Assembly: GCA_036897525.1 (NCBI GenBank)
Contig: JAYMTJ010000095.1
Location: 1-32,466 of the forward strand
DNA from: Pelargonium x hortorum
Lineage: Eukaryota; Streptophyta; Magnoliopsida; Geraniales; Geraniaceae
DNA: 32,466 nt
Direction of reading: 5' to 3'
Shown: positions 21,180 to 32,466 of the stretch, one piece after another
Numbering within the stretch: the stretch's first letter is position 1
Layout of the letters: every line of letters begins with the position of its first letter
The notes under the pieces: generated by a model
What the model was told of the DNA's origin: nothing
Databases searched by the model: none
What the model saw: only the letters and a program-made list of their open reading frames with translations
Made by a program: the position numbers and the translations under genes

Positions 21180-24129
21180 AGAATTTCTTAGCCAGCTAAG
21201 TCCGTCTTACAAAGATTCTTATCAGTCCTTCAATTGCCAGATATGTCAATCAGCATCCTTTACAGGCTACTTTCCTAGCCCCGCATAAGCATTAGACCGA
21301 AATGGACAGCTTGAACTTGCAGTTGTTACTGTGACTCTGTATTCTGTAAGTTATTAGACTTCCTTCATTGCCATTGGCAAGCTAAAGCTTGCCTAGCTTC
21401 CATTAGACAAGAATCTATTAGAATTTATCTTGGGCCACCTTTAGTTTTGCAACGTTGTAGGCTCTTTAGTTAAACGTTAAATTAAACTTACCCGTGTTAA
21501 TAGGATTTCCTTCCTTATGACTGACAGCCATCTACTAGAAATAGAAAGCAGACTCTAACTTAACGTAACTTACTGGGAAAACACCAAGACTCCTTAATCC
21601 TTCGAATTTAGATTTAGAATAGCCAAAATCTGTTGAAAAGGTAAGAAATTTCCACTTGTATATCCTGTATAAAAATACAACTCTATAGGCACACCAACTT
21701 CATACCTTGTTTCTTGTTCTTGAAAGCGAGGAATACTCTAACAAGCCCAGTAAATCGCGTTCTAGGACCATTTAGCGTACGAATTATATCCAGCTTACAA
21801 GAAAGCCTGCTTTTCTTATTCACCTTATAAAATAGCCTAATCAACAAAGACAAAAAGGACTCTGATTAAGTTATTGCAGTTAGTTCTACTATAGTCATTT
21901 CCTTAATCTGATAATTCTCGTACCGGGGATCCTTTCCACGAAGTTGTGTGTACAAAAGTGGGGCCTGTTTGCCCAAAACAAACGTAGTCCGATCCTCTAA
22001 TGCTGTTAACAGGTAGTTAAATGTGGGTTGTTTGTGATATTGATACTGTCACTTCCGGGGAAACCCCCTTTTCTTGTTTATATGGTTAGGTTAAAGCAAT
22101 CCTTGAGGGTGGAGTTGTGTAAACTACAGAATATTTCCTTATATTCTAATGAAATTGAGCAGTAACTTAATTAGTATTAATAAGAGAAAGTTGTCCTGGT
22201 AAATGAAGGGTGCATAAGGTTATAACTACCTTTAGCAGGATTTCAATAACCAGAACTAGGATTCACCTTCTTCGTTGGACAGCTAGGATTTATTGTCTTA
22301 CTTTCCTTGGCCTAGAAAGCATTCACCTTCCGTCGACCGGTTAGAGAGTTCCTTCTTAGGTTAGGATAGCTTCTTAGTATTCGACTGCTGTAGATTCGTA
22401 ATTAGTTAAGGACAAGAGCTCCAACAAAGAAGAGATAAAGTTTCTCTGTATTGACAGCTCGCTACCCTACCCCTAATAACATAGTACTAGCTTCCATAAG
22501 CAGCAATTGAATCTATATTCGGTATCAAGTACTTCTAACAATTTGATAGAATCTATTTTAATGCCGGCACTGTCAAGAGTGGCAGTCTTACAAGCTACAC
22601 AATCACTTAGATAAAGATAGCTTCAAAACCTAAAAAGTAAGGAATATAATTACTTAGATAATAGAGTTAGTCAATTTCTTGCAGTGATAAAGTACTCCTG
22701 AAGGACTTAGCAGATCCTTTAGAAGTGCTTTGAAGTTCTTGAATTTTGGATTAGAGTACCCTTAATTTCATTTTATAGTTACCATCAATATCAAATTTAG
22801 GTTATTGCATTAGTTCTAGGTCTTTTAAAGTTATGTCAGTCAAGAATTTCTAGAGTAAGATCCTCAGAATATATAAATAAGAACCTAGCCCCATCTTATT
22901 TGTAAGAAAGAAAGATCTCAACAACAGGAAATCCTTTAGTAGAAGAAAGTCCTATTTGTGTACCAATCCGTGAATATAGAATTGCCAATTGCCTCGAACT
23001 CGTTTTCTGTCTTTCCAAAAGCAGGTGAAAAGTACAGTAACCGTTTTCCGCTGCTTACCCGCTCATGCTAACCCTTAATTTTTGTAAATTAGTTATCCTC
23101 AAAGCTTTCCTTATCTTTTGATTGTAAGAGCCTTGAAAACTCTATATAACAAGAAAGCTATTTCCTATCTATCCGATATATGAGTTTTATTACCAGGAGA
23201 CCCTTAACTGTGCTTATAAAAGACTCCTAAAGGAAGTAGCCAATCCTTTCTTTGAAGTTTCACAGAATTCCTGAGCTAGAAAGGGTTTAGCAGCAATTGG
23301 TACAGCAAACATTCAAAGGGGTTCCATTACTAGAGTACAAGAAACTGTTCCTAACAAATAGACTCTGTTTCAGTTTTTTTCAGTGCTTAGCTTGCTATCA
23401 ACACCGGCCTTCATAGCATCAACTGCTTTCACCGATTAGACTCATTTGCCAGCTATTCAGAGAGGTAGGTTCCATACCTAGAAAACAAGATCTAGGTTCC
23501 ATCAGCAACACAGTAAAGAGATTCTATGTAGTTATTTATTACTTTGCCGGCTTAGAAGTACAAGCAACTGTTACCATTAAAGACATTAGGGAATATATGT
23601 TAATTGACTTTCAGGAGATATTATGTTATTCATACCTTTAGCTGTGTTTAGTTAAGGATGAGGGATTTTTTCTAGTTGGTAGACTTTCAACTGGTACTGG
23701 GCTTGCTAGTGCTCATCAAAAAAACTAGGTCTCAGTCTCATAAGTTAAGTCTCAAGCACAAGCATATGAATTAACAAGTCCAAAGTATCCTGAAAGAAGT
23801 CTTGATATTGGGTGTTATATTATAGTGTGGTCATGTCTATCTAGTATAAACTATATGGTATTGACCTCCTAAACAAAGGATGTTTACTCGGTAAAAAAGG
23901 ATTCATCTATCCACTGTATAAGGTTCGTACTCTCTTCAGCGATAAACTACATGGAACAAAAATTCCTTACTTAACAACTAGAATACACTAACTACATAAG
24001 CTCCAATAAGTCTTTTAAGTATTACTGGTAATACAAGTATCTCAAGTATCTATTTCTCGTTTAATGGTAAGTATCTTTGCTATGTATGGGTCTTTCTCGA
24101 GTCTCCAAACGAGCTCCCAGAAACAGGTT
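21180..24129. other. Non-coding stretch of moderately higher G+C
   Basis: Sampled lines reach 45% or more G+C (for example 22321-22380 and 23401-23460), and long homopolymers are fewer than in the flanks, so this may be a segment of different origin. No open frame of 60 codons falls inside it, and I recognise no gene. It contains the 8-bp hairpin at 21376-21393 and several GGTTCC cores (23320, 23468, 23495). No tRNA or rRNA signature was found. Confidence 0.45.
21376..21393. repeat. Perfect 8-bp GGCAAGCT hairpin
   Basis: GGCAAGCT (21376-21383) and AGCTTGCC (21386-21393) are perfect complements around AA. This is the strongest short inverted repeat I found. Its sequence does not belong to the GG-CC family that dominates elsewhere. 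The strict loop is only two bases, so in RNA the tip would open to leave seven pairs. Confidence 0.7.
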
Positions 24130-24214
24130 ATGAGTAGGGTTTTAGCATTAATACATAACTATCTAAGGCTGAATCCTCCTTTTCGATAAGCAACAGGGAA
24201 CATACAGGAGGAAT
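24130..24214 (+). repeat. Diverged ~85-bp repeat, copy B
   Basis: Same orientation and order of conserved blocks as 7145-7230. TCCTCC at 24174-24179 can pair with GGAGGA at 24207-24212, one base pair longer than the stem in copy A, while the enclosed TTTTCGATAAGCA is identical. A minus-strand frame of 83 codons (24128-24379) spans it but has no counterpart at copy A, so it is not the reason for conservation. The divergence suggests an old duplication or an element under selection. Confidence 0.6.
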
Positions 24215-24659
24215 GATCCAGTGCCTTTCTTGTTTAGTCCTTTCCAGTATTTCTATTTGCAACAGCTTATTAACCAGAGAAAGAATTGATAACAGATAAT
24301 TGTAAATGGATTTGTCTTCTTGGTTTTTGTTGTAAAGTCCTAGGATTTGAGATAGTTTAGGTACAACCTTACTCCTCAAAAAGGGTATTCTTGTATTCTT
24401 CTGGTAATTTAGGTTACAGATTCTGAACCCTACTAATCTGGGTTGTTAACTCGACACCTAGAATCGCCTCGAACCAAACTTCTGTCATACTCTTTTACTT
24501 TACCTTATCAAGGATCGACCCTCTAAGCCAAACTCAAGCTAATTAGGAGACCGGGGTTTCCTCGGCTGTAAAACCTAAAGACTTTTTTTACCTTCATTTT
24601 ATTCCTGAAACAAACCTAGAACCTATAGGAGAAGCTTTAGCATTCATAGGGATTAAAGC

Positions 24660-24671
24660 AAAAAAAAAAAA
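24660..24671. repeat. A12 homopolymer
   Basis: Twelve consecutive A residues. It could be read as a poly-A tail of a retroposed fragment, but no target-site duplication or recognisable body precedes it, so only the run itself is reported. Confidence 0.8.
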
Positions 24672-27600
24672 TAAGGCACCAAACTTACTATCAAGGAAAT
24701 AGAAATAAAAAGTAATAGATTCAGTTTTCTTAATCTTTTAAATTAAAGGGGTCCCTTGCGAATAGATCGAGCAGTGTTTACTGATTTACTCGTTCTTACG
24801 AAGTACTTTTTTTTTTAATTTTACAAACTAAAAAAAAATTCTGTACCTTAAAGACTTTACATAAAGTAAGCTCCACGGAATACTAGGAATAGGACTATAA
24901 AACTATATAATATTTGCCGATTTTAACTCGCGGTAGCCAATACTGCACTGCATTTTAAATTACCTGTTAGTTTTTTTTTTTTCTTTTTTGCTTTCGTCTA
25001 TATAACATGGATTATAGGCTAATTACTATCTAAATCTAAAGAATAAGGGTTATTTTAATAAGAAAGAAAAGTCTTAAGCTAGTTATTATATAAGAATTCC
25101 TGTCTCTTATTAAGAAAATCAAAAGGCAGAACCGAGTACCTAAAAAGAGCATACCTGGTATAAACTAGTGTAGATTTATTTACCTTTTTATATGTATAGC
25201 CAGCCCTAAAAATAATTTAATATTGAGGAAGAAAGTAGGATTCTATAGCTAAGGCATAAAGTTATATAGGAATCCCGAATTTAATGGGTGAGACTCTCCT
25301 TTTATCCCAGTCTTGTAGAAAATTTGATCCAAAATAAAATAAATAGATTTAGTCTTTTGTAAAAAGGTTAATCAGGTTTCTAATCAACTACACTTTTCCT
25401 GTCTTTTTAATAACATACCTTTACCTTGGGTTCAGAACCAATCAAATATAAAAGGAAAACTCATGTAAGCAATGAAAGTTACTACAAAAAGTAGTATCTA
25501 TACCCTTGAATAAATAATCCAGTAGTAAAATACATAAGCTAATATGCAACACTAATGGACTCCCTTGTAAAAAAAACACACAGGGATACCTCTTGATAAA
25601 ATGCTACTAAGGATAGCGGTCTAATTATAGGAGCTACACACAAAATAACTTAAGGCAAGCATTTCCTGGAAGGCCTTAACTATTAGTGGAGTTTTACCCT
25701 TAAAATAAGGAACAGATAAATTATACTACATTACAAGAACTTTTATTTAATCCCTTTTGTGCTCTTGTTGTACTTCTTATGGCTTAGGGCACTAAAGATC
25801 CATCTCTATATTTATTTCAATTTAAGCAAGACTTATTAAAGTAAGTAAGTAAGGGCACTCCCTATAAAAACTTTCTTCCCGTATACAACTACAAACTATA
25901 GATTATTTCGTAAATCCTAAAGAATAGGGTTTGACTGGGACTAGAAAGACATTAGCAAGAAGTGCGTTTTAACAAGGAGATAATTTGAAGGCAAAGCAAA
26001 GAGTTTCCACGATTAGTCCTCACAGAGCGACTTTGGACCTTGTTAACTAAGCAAACAAGTTGGACAAATCCACAATCGAATCAAACTCCCTTTATACGAG
26101 AAAAAAACTCGAAATATCCAAGAGACTCTTGGGACCTTCTTTCTCTGCTTTTGAAAGACTTTCTAATTCTAAGCCTTATTACTTCTATTTCCCAAGTCCC
26201 AGAACTAATATTAAATTTCACTTTCTTAGTTGTATTCTAATCCTCCTCTCTTCTCTGTCTTCTTAAAAGATACACCTCCAGTGGGGCTTATTACTTGTAT
26301 AACTTGGGTTTCTGCACCTTAACCTTAGTCTTGCAAAGGCCTATTCTTACTTATCCTTTTAGCTATACCTTCTTTCTTTCTTTCTTATCTTAGGGTATCC
26401 CTAGTGCTTTATCAAGCAGCTTAGTTCAAAAAGGGTTGGTTTCTCTTGCCTGAGTTCTAATATTAAACTTATATGTTTACCGGGAAAAGGACCCTCTTAT
26501 AGATATTAAAAGCATTCTGTCTCTAAGGATCGCCCTTTTTATTACCTTACTTAGAGCACCCCGCTTTAACACACTACACACTATCCCTATTGCATTAGAT
26601 ATATACAGCACTCCTATCCTAGTTTAGAGTTAACACCTTCATTTGTGCTTTAACCCCTTTTTAAACGAATGCGCCTTTGTAGCTAGAATGGTGTTCTTTG
26701 TTTTATGAGTAGTCTTATTGCAACCTTGACTAGAACCCTAGTAAATATCTTATAGGAAATTCTTTTATTAGTAGCATAGAATCTGAAATCCCTACTATAC
26801 TTAGAACTCTTATCCCTTTAGACTATCAGGAAAATCTTTCTATTTTATTTAATAAATAGCCGTAAAAGGGACTCCTGACTTTGTTATATCTTGTAAAATG
26901 CCTAGACTCAGTTCTATCTCATTAGTTGACAGACACTTTTCCTACTTGAATTGTTAGAACTTCTCGAGCTGCTATATTCACTTCCATTTAGAAATTCTTT
27001 TATTAGTTGTTTAGTAAGACTCCCTATTTAGAAAATAAACTTGATTTTAATCCTGCATTCAGATAAACAGGGTCCTCCTCCCCTTTTATTTTAGGCTTAG
27101 TTTCCCAAGCCCTAGGTATTCAATTAGACTTGGTTTGAGAAAGCCAAAGGATTACAGCAAGTAAAACTTTTCTTTTAGTTCTATATTCCTAACATCTTTT
27201 TAATCCGGAATCAGAATCGCTTCTATAAAAGAAATTTTGAATCAACTATAAAAAATAGAACTTTAATTACATGGCTCCTAGAAACCGAGAAGTTTCGAGC
27301 TTTAGTAATTGTTAAATCAACCTCTTTACTTTAGGCAGCTGGTTCAAGTCGACAAATCATAATATCCACAGTCAAAAGATCACAATGGAAACCCTTAGTG
27401 CCTGAATTCTGTTATATCTTAACTGCCTTATGCTAGTAAATGTAATAAAGGGCGAAGGTCTGACCACCAGCCTTAGTCTAAGTCTTGAAATTCAAAGCAA
27501 GTTCCTCGAGTCCCTTCAATTCACAATCTTCGTAAGTGTAGTACATAATAGAATTCAAAAGAGAGTCCTTTTAGTATTATTAGGTTTTATCCTCACCGCA

Positions 27601-28925
27601 AAAGGAGCGTCCTGAGCCAAGCATCTAAGTTATAGCATCTCCTAACTTTTTAGGGTCCCTATTGTCTAATTTTTAGAAAATTTAGGTACCTTTAGAAGCT
27701 TAATCTTTCGAATTAGGAGTTACTGCTCTAGAATATTACTAGAATATTATAAGTAATCTTGATAATTATTTATATAAAGAGTTGCGTGTCTTGTTGTTTT
27801 CCTAAATGAAATAAAGGCTACTAAACCGAAAAAACATATGTGAATTAAAAGAAGAATATAGGATTAGGGTACTCTGTTTTGACACGGCTTGAACCTTCTC
27901 AGTACTCATATAGACAAGACAGTATTCTAAGTCCTTGCTTTACTGGAACCATCACTTCTTTCCTTCTTTCAGGTATTCGAGGTTAGCGTCTTTAGACTGG
28001 AAATTTACGAGTTAGTAAGTCTGCTAAATAAAAGTGTAAATCGACGATATAGGACTTAGTCTAATTTTGCCGGAGAGAAAGGACTTTCAAAGGGAATTAA
28101 TTCTAAAGTAGTACCTTTCATTATTAACGAGAGGTTCCTACCTTAGGATTCGCAAGGTATACATTTGATAAAGACTCGTTATATGTAAGAGGGCCCTCGT
28201 ATTTGTGAACCTATAATATAATATTATTTTCAATTTTAAAGGAGGCAAGCAGCGCTTACTTATTTGTATTTTCTATCTCCCACTAGTTAATTAACCTACG
28301 ACCGAGCTATGGAGTCTACTCCCAGTTAAACTTAGAACATAGCACCACAGACTTTACATTTTAGGGGCTTTGCAACTTCATTTTATTTATTACCAAAGCG
28401 CGTTAAAGTATAAAAAGGACCCTGGTCTATATATATATAAAAGATCTCCTGTTCATAAAGCCAGTAACCAAGGGTCTTGTTAGTAAATCAAGGGCTGCCC
28501 CGAATCTTAAGGATAAAAAAAAGTAAAAAGAAGTGAGTGCTCTAAGAGTTTGTAGATCCACTAGGGCCCAGCGGCAAATTTCATTAGAATTTCTGACTAT
28601 AGAAAAAAACCCTGATAAAGGATTTTCCGTGTTATACCCAGTAGGATAGAGAAACTTATACATTATCTAAAAGCTGTTTCACTAGAAGTGGGTGCAATTT
28701 ACAATTTAATACACCGTAGCTGGGCCTATCAGTTAAGTCTTTGCCTATTTATAAGATTCCTTAAGGGAAGGTTTATATATAATTAGGGAACCCTAAAGAG
28801 ACTAGATTCTCCTCTATCTTTGCGTGTACCTTGTAACGTCAATACAAAGAGCAATGCTTCCTTTTAAGAATTAAACATAGACGGGTCTAATAAGGTCCGC
28901 AAAAGCTTTCTTACCAAGTTTTTGG

Positions 28926-28933
28926 GGGTACCC
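28926..28933. repeat. GGGTACCC palindrome
   Basis: A perfect 8-bp palindrome preceded by two more G and followed by TTTCCTTT. It is part of the GG-CC family with a TA centre. Confidence 0.55.
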
Positions 28934-29165
28934 TTTCCTTTGTAATACGAGAAAGAGGAAACTTCGGGATATATTAAATTGAATTATAGGATACGGACTG
29001 TGTCCAAACAATACTACTTATAAAGAAATCTTCTAAGGAATCTTCTTGAATTTAACCCCAGTACTATATTATTCTATTCCTCTCCTAATGACTATTAAAG
29101 GACTCTTACTAAGGAGTAAAACTTAGGGATTTCTATATTACTCTATACGGGTAACACGCGCCTTA

Positions 29166-29173
29166 CCCGCGGG
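29166..29173. repeat. CCCGCGGG palindrome
   Basis: A perfect 8-bp all-GC palindrome continuing into three more G. It is unusual in DNA of this composition, and resembles in base content, though not in sequence, the GC clusters of some mitochondrial genomes. Confidence 0.55.
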
Positions 29174-29933
29174 GGGATTCCCTACTTTCAAACTAGAAAT
29201 TCTGATAGAAGGGGTAGTAATTATGAAGTAATGAACCGACTAGGCATACAACCATAAGATTCTAAACTCGGGGGTCTAGTTTTGACTTTATTCTTTACTT
29301 TGTTTAGGTTACATTGTCTATTAGAACTTCTAGTCCCTTAGCTTTTTTTTATATAACAGTCTTTTTTATAATGGAGAAAAGGAATTCCAGTGGGATTGTG
29401 CTTACAGGAAATCTTTAGGAAAAGCAATACAAATTACAAATAAGGATAAAAAATTTTAGGATAAGGCAGGGTCCGAAAAGTATAATATGTGCGGATATAG
29501 GGAGTAACAAGAGGTTAATGTTCTTTAATACTTTTTTTTGTTGTTTAGATTTTAGCGGATTCTTAGATAATTATATTACACATAACCGCGACTAAAGAGT
29601 GCGAATATATTTCCTTTTGACTGAACGGCAAGATACCATATGTAGTTTTCCTGCGTAGGATTAGAAGGAGTTCCTCTTTAATACCTTGAAAACGCGAAAT
29701 GTTGAACTAAGCACTATAATATAGACCCTATTCTAAAACAACATTTACTGAGCATTCTTAAAGACAACACAAAATAGGATTGCCCTATGAAGTATGCTTT
29801 TAGGGTATCCTTGGAATAGCACCAAAAATTTTTTTTTTATAATTGACTGACAGAAAAGAGCGACTGTGCTTTTCAGTATACAAGGATACTGTCAAAGGAG
29901 TTCCACCAGCAAAAGGAGGAATAGGAATACCAT

Positions 29934-29945
29934 ACCCCTTGGGGT
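29934..29945. repeat. ACCCC/GGGGT palindrome
   Basis: ACCCC (29934-29938) and GGGGT (29941-29945) flank TT, and a G-rich tail (GGGAAGGGGG) follows at 29950-29959. This gives about 26 bp of locally high G+C. Function unknown. Confidence 0.55.
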
Positions 29946-32466
29946 CCGTGGGAAGGGGGTCGAAAGTATATAAATTAGATATCTGTACATGTTACTCTAA
30001 AGGGTAAATCGAATCTAGAATTAATCGCGTACCGCATATTCTAGACATTTCTATTGGTTGAAAACCTAGAAAGAACTCATTGTGCTTGTCGACTAATTGC
30101 AGCTTAAACAGAAGCTTATAAACATATTTATAAATAGGTTATCACTCTGTAGTGTAGTAAGGCATCATGTCTTTATAAACACTTTCTAATAGACTGCAAA
30201 CTCTACTGGGGATCTTCAAACAAATTCTTTATAGACACTAAAATAGGACCAAAATCTCGTCTAATATTTTTAGGGATTCTTATAGTATATTCCCCAGGAC
30301 AAAGACTTCTTTCTAAAGGGGAACACGCATGATCAAAGGTCCGTCCATTAACAACACAATTTCACAAAACTAACGGTTTAGCCTAACTATTACTTTTATA
30401 TCCCTTATATTAAGTTAAGATATATTAAGAAAAATTCCATTTGAAGCCTTTTTTTTTACGGCCTATATGTTTAGTCATTATTCCTTTACGAAGCCTTTAT
30501 CTATTTACCCAGATACCGCAGAACACGAGTGGAAAGATTTATCTTGTTAGGCCCATTCAACTATTCCTAAGAGGGACACGTTCCCCTTGCTCAATAAGTC
30601 AAACTTTTGCAATTTCCCTAATCAGTTAGCCCCTAACGCAATTTCTACCTCAACAAAAGAGGAATGAGGAATCTAGTATACAGCTTTGGATTTACGTTTT
30701 ACTTTCTAAGACTGGACTTTGTACCTTTCCCAATATCCAAGAGAAAGAGAAACCCCCCACTTTAATAGAAACTTCCTAGACACAGACCTCAAACAATAAA
30801 TAGTAGACTCTTCTAAAGCTTAAACTAAGACCTGTAAAGTCCAGAAACCCCGTACTAAAGCTAAGGGCACTCATAAATAGGACTCCCTTTCCTGTTTCCT
30901 TGTGATTTATTAACTAGATCCGGAGCTTTACTCTAACTTCGTAACCTAGCATCTATCTTAACAGCTACTTCAGAGAGAGACCCCTATTCTGAGAAACCTC
31001 TAACAGACCTAATTTCCAACATTACTAAAAAAAAAAGACCCCATCTCAAGTAAGGGAGGCCCCTGTTATAGTATTAGATTTATAGATAATTAATTCTTAC
31101 TAAGGGCCAAAGTTTATATCCTGCGAGTTAAAATTCCATGTTATAAAGGGATTGGGTTTTTGTTTTAATACTTTTTTATTTAAGCTATTCTGCCTAATCA
31201 GTAGAACAGAGAACTTAATAACAATCATTATTTGCATTTACTTTGTAATACCGAAACTCTAAAATTTTCTTTATATTTATTTATTCTATTTCGTAACTCA
31301 TAGGGTGCCCTTTTCACGGAACACGGACTTTATATAATAATAAAGGGATACTTTGATAGGGTTATGACCAAGAGCATGCAAAACTAAGAAAAATTTCTTT
31401 GAGCCAGGAATGCCTAGTAAATAGAAGTCCTCACTAAGAACCCCCGCGAGGGCCCTTAATTATAGTTAATTTAAAGAATAACTGGGATCCTTTAGAGTTT
31501 CCTATAGGGAGTGTCTTACAGGTTCAGAGATTACTACTGCTTCTTGTGCTTCCTAATTGATTTTCATGTCGAGATGTATCCAACCGAAAGCTCAAATAGA
31601 TAAGTAAACTTGCTTATTCTATACCATTCTACTCATGTGAACCTATGATCCTTCTGTTCTTAGTATCCTTAGCACCTATTGTATTGTGACCTTTCTATTC
31701 TGTCGGATTCCTTTCATGTAGAGTTTTCTGATTCTGGTTACCTTGCTTGCCAAAGTCAAGTTCCTATTAAGTAAGGGGTCCGTTCGTTTTCACGATTAAC
31801 ACTTCGTAGAGGTTAGATTCGGTCCCTTATTTATTTGTCTAAGGATGTACCGCCTCCGGCAGGGTGAAATAACGCGGGTACTGCTGTGGTAACTCTACTC
31901 CACGACTTTAATGGTAAGCAACATAGCACAAGATCTCCTTACTTATAAAGAGTCACTTTCCTGTTTAGTACCTCTACTAATTGCTTTTTTTAGTATTCTT
32001 TTGTAACTAAAGCGGTTTAATTACTAAGGAATGGTAATGTATAAAATCAAGTGTAAGAGCTGGGCAGACAGGATAGTTTAACTTTACTTTAGGAAAGAAC
32101 TAACTCTATTAATTGTATTTTGTGTTCTGGGTTTTGTAAAGCAAGCAAAGGAGTTTAACTTAATTACTTATAAGCTGGATAGACTTCATTTCATTATTAC
32201 TAGCTCATGTTAACCTTAGATTAGAGAAAGCCCAGAACAAATACGTTAAGGAATTACTACTAAATAAAGAACAAAACAAAGCTAGGAAAGGATTATTAGA
32301 ACAGTTTCTTGATTGACTGTGAGAGCTAGTGTTGACTGTCAAAGAAGGCAAGCTAAGGACTGAATAACTGAATACAGAATCCATTTGTTCTGTGAAGTTC
32401 TAGTCTTAGCCTAACTATAAATCCACCTGTTCTAATCTTACTCATCTAAGATGCTAGATGATAATA

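Larger units (their letters stand above)
24215..32466. other. Non-coding stretch of ~8 kb, no recognisable gene
   Basis: Short frames at 26040-26240 and 26060-26266 (overlapping), 27430-27615 and 30441-30629 plus, and 28427-28663 minus, are of chance length and carry no recognisable motif. Visible structure: A12 at 24660-24671, T12 at 24971-24982, palindromes at 28926-28933, 29166-29173 and 29934-29945, and frequent GGGTCC or GGATCC cores (24748, 27071, 27651, 29469, 29943, 31485, 31777). I saw no tRNA, rRNA or repeat array. The last bases have no terminal structure that would suggest a natural molecule end. Confidence 0.55.

Noticed and set aside
11348-23440. Near-identical 17-mers CTGCTTTCTCCGATTAG and CTGCTTTCACCGATTAG near 11348 and 23420
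   Set aside because: The match is short, one mismatch, with no extension into the flanks, so it is within chance expectation.
24128-24379. 83-codon minus-strand frame across repeat copy B
   Set aside because: The other copy of the repeat has no matching frame, so the repeat's conservation does not support coding.
24640-24672. A12 run as a retroposon tail
   Set aside because: No element body, no target-site duplication and no coding remnant could be seen next to it.
1-32466. Retroviral, LTR or other virus-like elements and CRISPR arrays
   Set aside because: No long direct terminal repeats, no recognisable reverse transcriptase, integrase or capsid stretches, and no regularly spaced repeats were found.
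1-32466. Reassigned stop codons hiding genes
   Set aside because: TAA is dense in every frame I sampled, so reading TGA or TAG as sense would not open long frames over any region I checked; this was not done exhaustively.

Overview
The window is about 32.5 kb of AT-rich DNA (roughly 35% G+C by sampling lines) in which I can recognise no conventional gene. No standard mitochondrial, plastid, bacterial or viral protein is recognisable. I found no convincing tRNA, and no string matching the universal rRNA signatures I looked for: the 530 loop, the 784, 907 and 1390 regions of SSU, and the sarcin-ricin loop and domain V of LSU. The longest open frame is 146 codons (6546-6986). By my rough estimate the number and lengths of all other open frames are about what random sequence of this composition gives. 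TAA and TAG are very dense in every frame, and there is no sustained codon structure outside 6546-6986.

Organism: undetermined. The texture is that of a bloated, gene-poor organelle genome: AT-rich, rich in homopolymers, with scattered short GC-containing palindromes and almost no coding content. Two contexts are known to produce 30 kb tracts like this. One is dinoflagellate mitochondrial DNA, which is overwhelmingly non-coding, carries only cox1, cob, cox3 and rRNA fragments, and is rich in small inverted repeats. The other is a greatly expanded plant mitochondrial genome, although its usual G+C of 40-45% is higher than here. I lean weakly to a dinoflagellate-type mitochondrial genome and would not defend it without a search. 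A randomised control sequence was considered, but the diverged long repeat and the palindrome excess argue against it.

Layout: 1-6545 is non-coding, with a close pair of TATAAGAGA-type promoter-like boxes (2258-2330) and many small palindromes. 6546-6986 is the only candidate gene, an unrecognised 146-codon frame with a purine-rich box upstream. 7145-7230 is copy A of an ~85 bp diverged repeat, followed by a G-poor ACTAT-type cryptic simple tract (7257-7430). 7431-17394 is non-coding. 17395-17620 is a small G-rich island. 17621-21179 is non-coding and rich in homopolymers. 21180-24129 is also non-coding but less AT-rich and contains the strongest short hairpin. 24130-24214 is copy B of the diverged repeat, and 24215-32466 is again non-coding.

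Two things stand out as structure. One is a dispersed family of short quasi-palindromes built on GG-(1 to 3 nt)-CC, usually flanked by A on the left and T on the right; GGAACC/GGTTCC and GGATCC occur about three times more often than base composition predicts. The other is the ~85 bp repeat, whose two diverged copies 17 kb apart keep a common stem and a common 13-nt core, as a conserved RNA or DNA element would. No operons or pathways can be described because no functional genes are identified.
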